Below are positions 34,345 through 34,503 of a stretch of DNA of 34,503 nucleotides, one piece after another. How positions within the stretch are numbered: the first letter of the stretch is position 1; each line of letters opens with the position of its first letter. A program made the position numbers and the translations under genes. The notes beneath the pieces were generated by a model. It had not been told where the DNA came from and did no database searches. It saw only the letters and a program-made list of their open reading frames with translations. The stretch spans positions 1-34,503 of the forward strand of contig JADJPH010000063.1 in NCBI GenBank assembly GCA_016713335.1, in the 5' to 3' direction. The DNA comes from Candidatus Fredericiella danica (GTDB taxonomy: Bacteria > Chloroflexota > Anaerolineae > Caldilineales > Caldilineaceae).

Positions 34345-34503
34345 TCCCCCTCGCCACTTCCACCCAGCGCATACACCGTCTTCACGCCCCGTTCCTGAAT
34401 CTCCAACACGCCCCGCGCCGTCCCACTTTCGCCTGCAGATTCCCCCGCTCATCACGCAGTTCCACCCACCGCCAAACCTCAGCCCGCCCCACCCCACCCG
34501 GTT
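34341..34503 (-). CDS. C-terminal end of an unknown protein (partial, frameshifted)
   Basis: From the window edge a minus-strand frame reads AEVWRWVELRDERGNLQAKV. After a one-base shift near 34410 it reads VLEIQERGVKTVYALGGSGE and stops at 34341. I do not recognise the family. The stop codon overlaps the -35 box of the STAND gene promoter, and both genes run in the same direction. Confidence 0.4.

Overview
The window is about 60% G+C and reads as a chromosomal segment of a free-living bacterium. The gene mix fits Chloroflexota, probably an Anaerolineae/Caldilineae-type lineage: PAS-rich sensor kinases, SLC13 carriers with TrkA-C domains, FemAB-like ligases, short HisG with HisZ, STAND-TPR proteins and many short tandem intergenic repeats. 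This assignment is inferred from gene style only, because no 16S or ribosomal marker is present. No phage, plasmid or intact transposon is visible.

Layout. 1-8.3 kb: a methyltransferase (+), a PAS histidine kinase (-), a tRNA-dihydrouridine synthase (+), two tandem metallophosphoesterases (-) divergent from a GNAT acetyltransferase (+), an acyl-CoA dehydrogenase (-) and two small membrane proteins (+). 8.3-11.5 kb: gamma-glutamyltransferase and a eukaryote-type UTP-glucose-1-phosphate uridylyltransferase. 11.5-11.65 kb: an almost pure T/G homopolymer tract, probably an assembly fault. 11.9-17.5 kb: a fused double FemAB/FemX ligase (-), glutamate formimidoyltransferase (+) and a VIT/von Willebrand A protein (-). 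17.7-22.1 kb: a signalling operon of a five-PAS histidine kinase, a CheY-like regulator and a receiver-kinase hybrid. 22.2-24.3 kb: tRNA-Gly(CCC) with its own promoter and terminator, then an SLC13/TrkA-C carrier. 24.3-27.5 kb: an SRAP DNA-protein crosslink protein (-), a five-copy hairpin array, then hisZ-hisG. 27.6-31.1 kb: an RmlC-like epimerase and the mtnP / class II aldolase homologue / PfkB kinase operon. 31.1-34.5 kb: an inverted-repeat-rich gap, a STAND ATPase with about eight TPRs (-) and the tail of another minus-strand gene.

How the genes fit together. HisZ and the short HisG form the two-subunit first enzyme of histidine synthesis. MtnP, the aldolase homologue and the PfkB kinase look like a salvage route for methylthioadenosine or 5'-deoxyadenosine. 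The PAS kinase, receiver and receiver-kinase form one overlapping phosphorelay operon. FemAB, UGPase and RmlC point to envelope and surface-sugar synthesis.

Quality warning. At least twelve genes are broken by single-base indels, often at homopolymers, while the protein signal continues in another frame. I treat these as probable sequencing errors and report each as one gene with the shift position stated. Two patterns go beyond single genes. Five genes have a -10 box 6-8 nt before the start codon, as leaderless mRNAs do. Five short tandem repeat loci occur between genes, four of them as five heptamers (35 bp).
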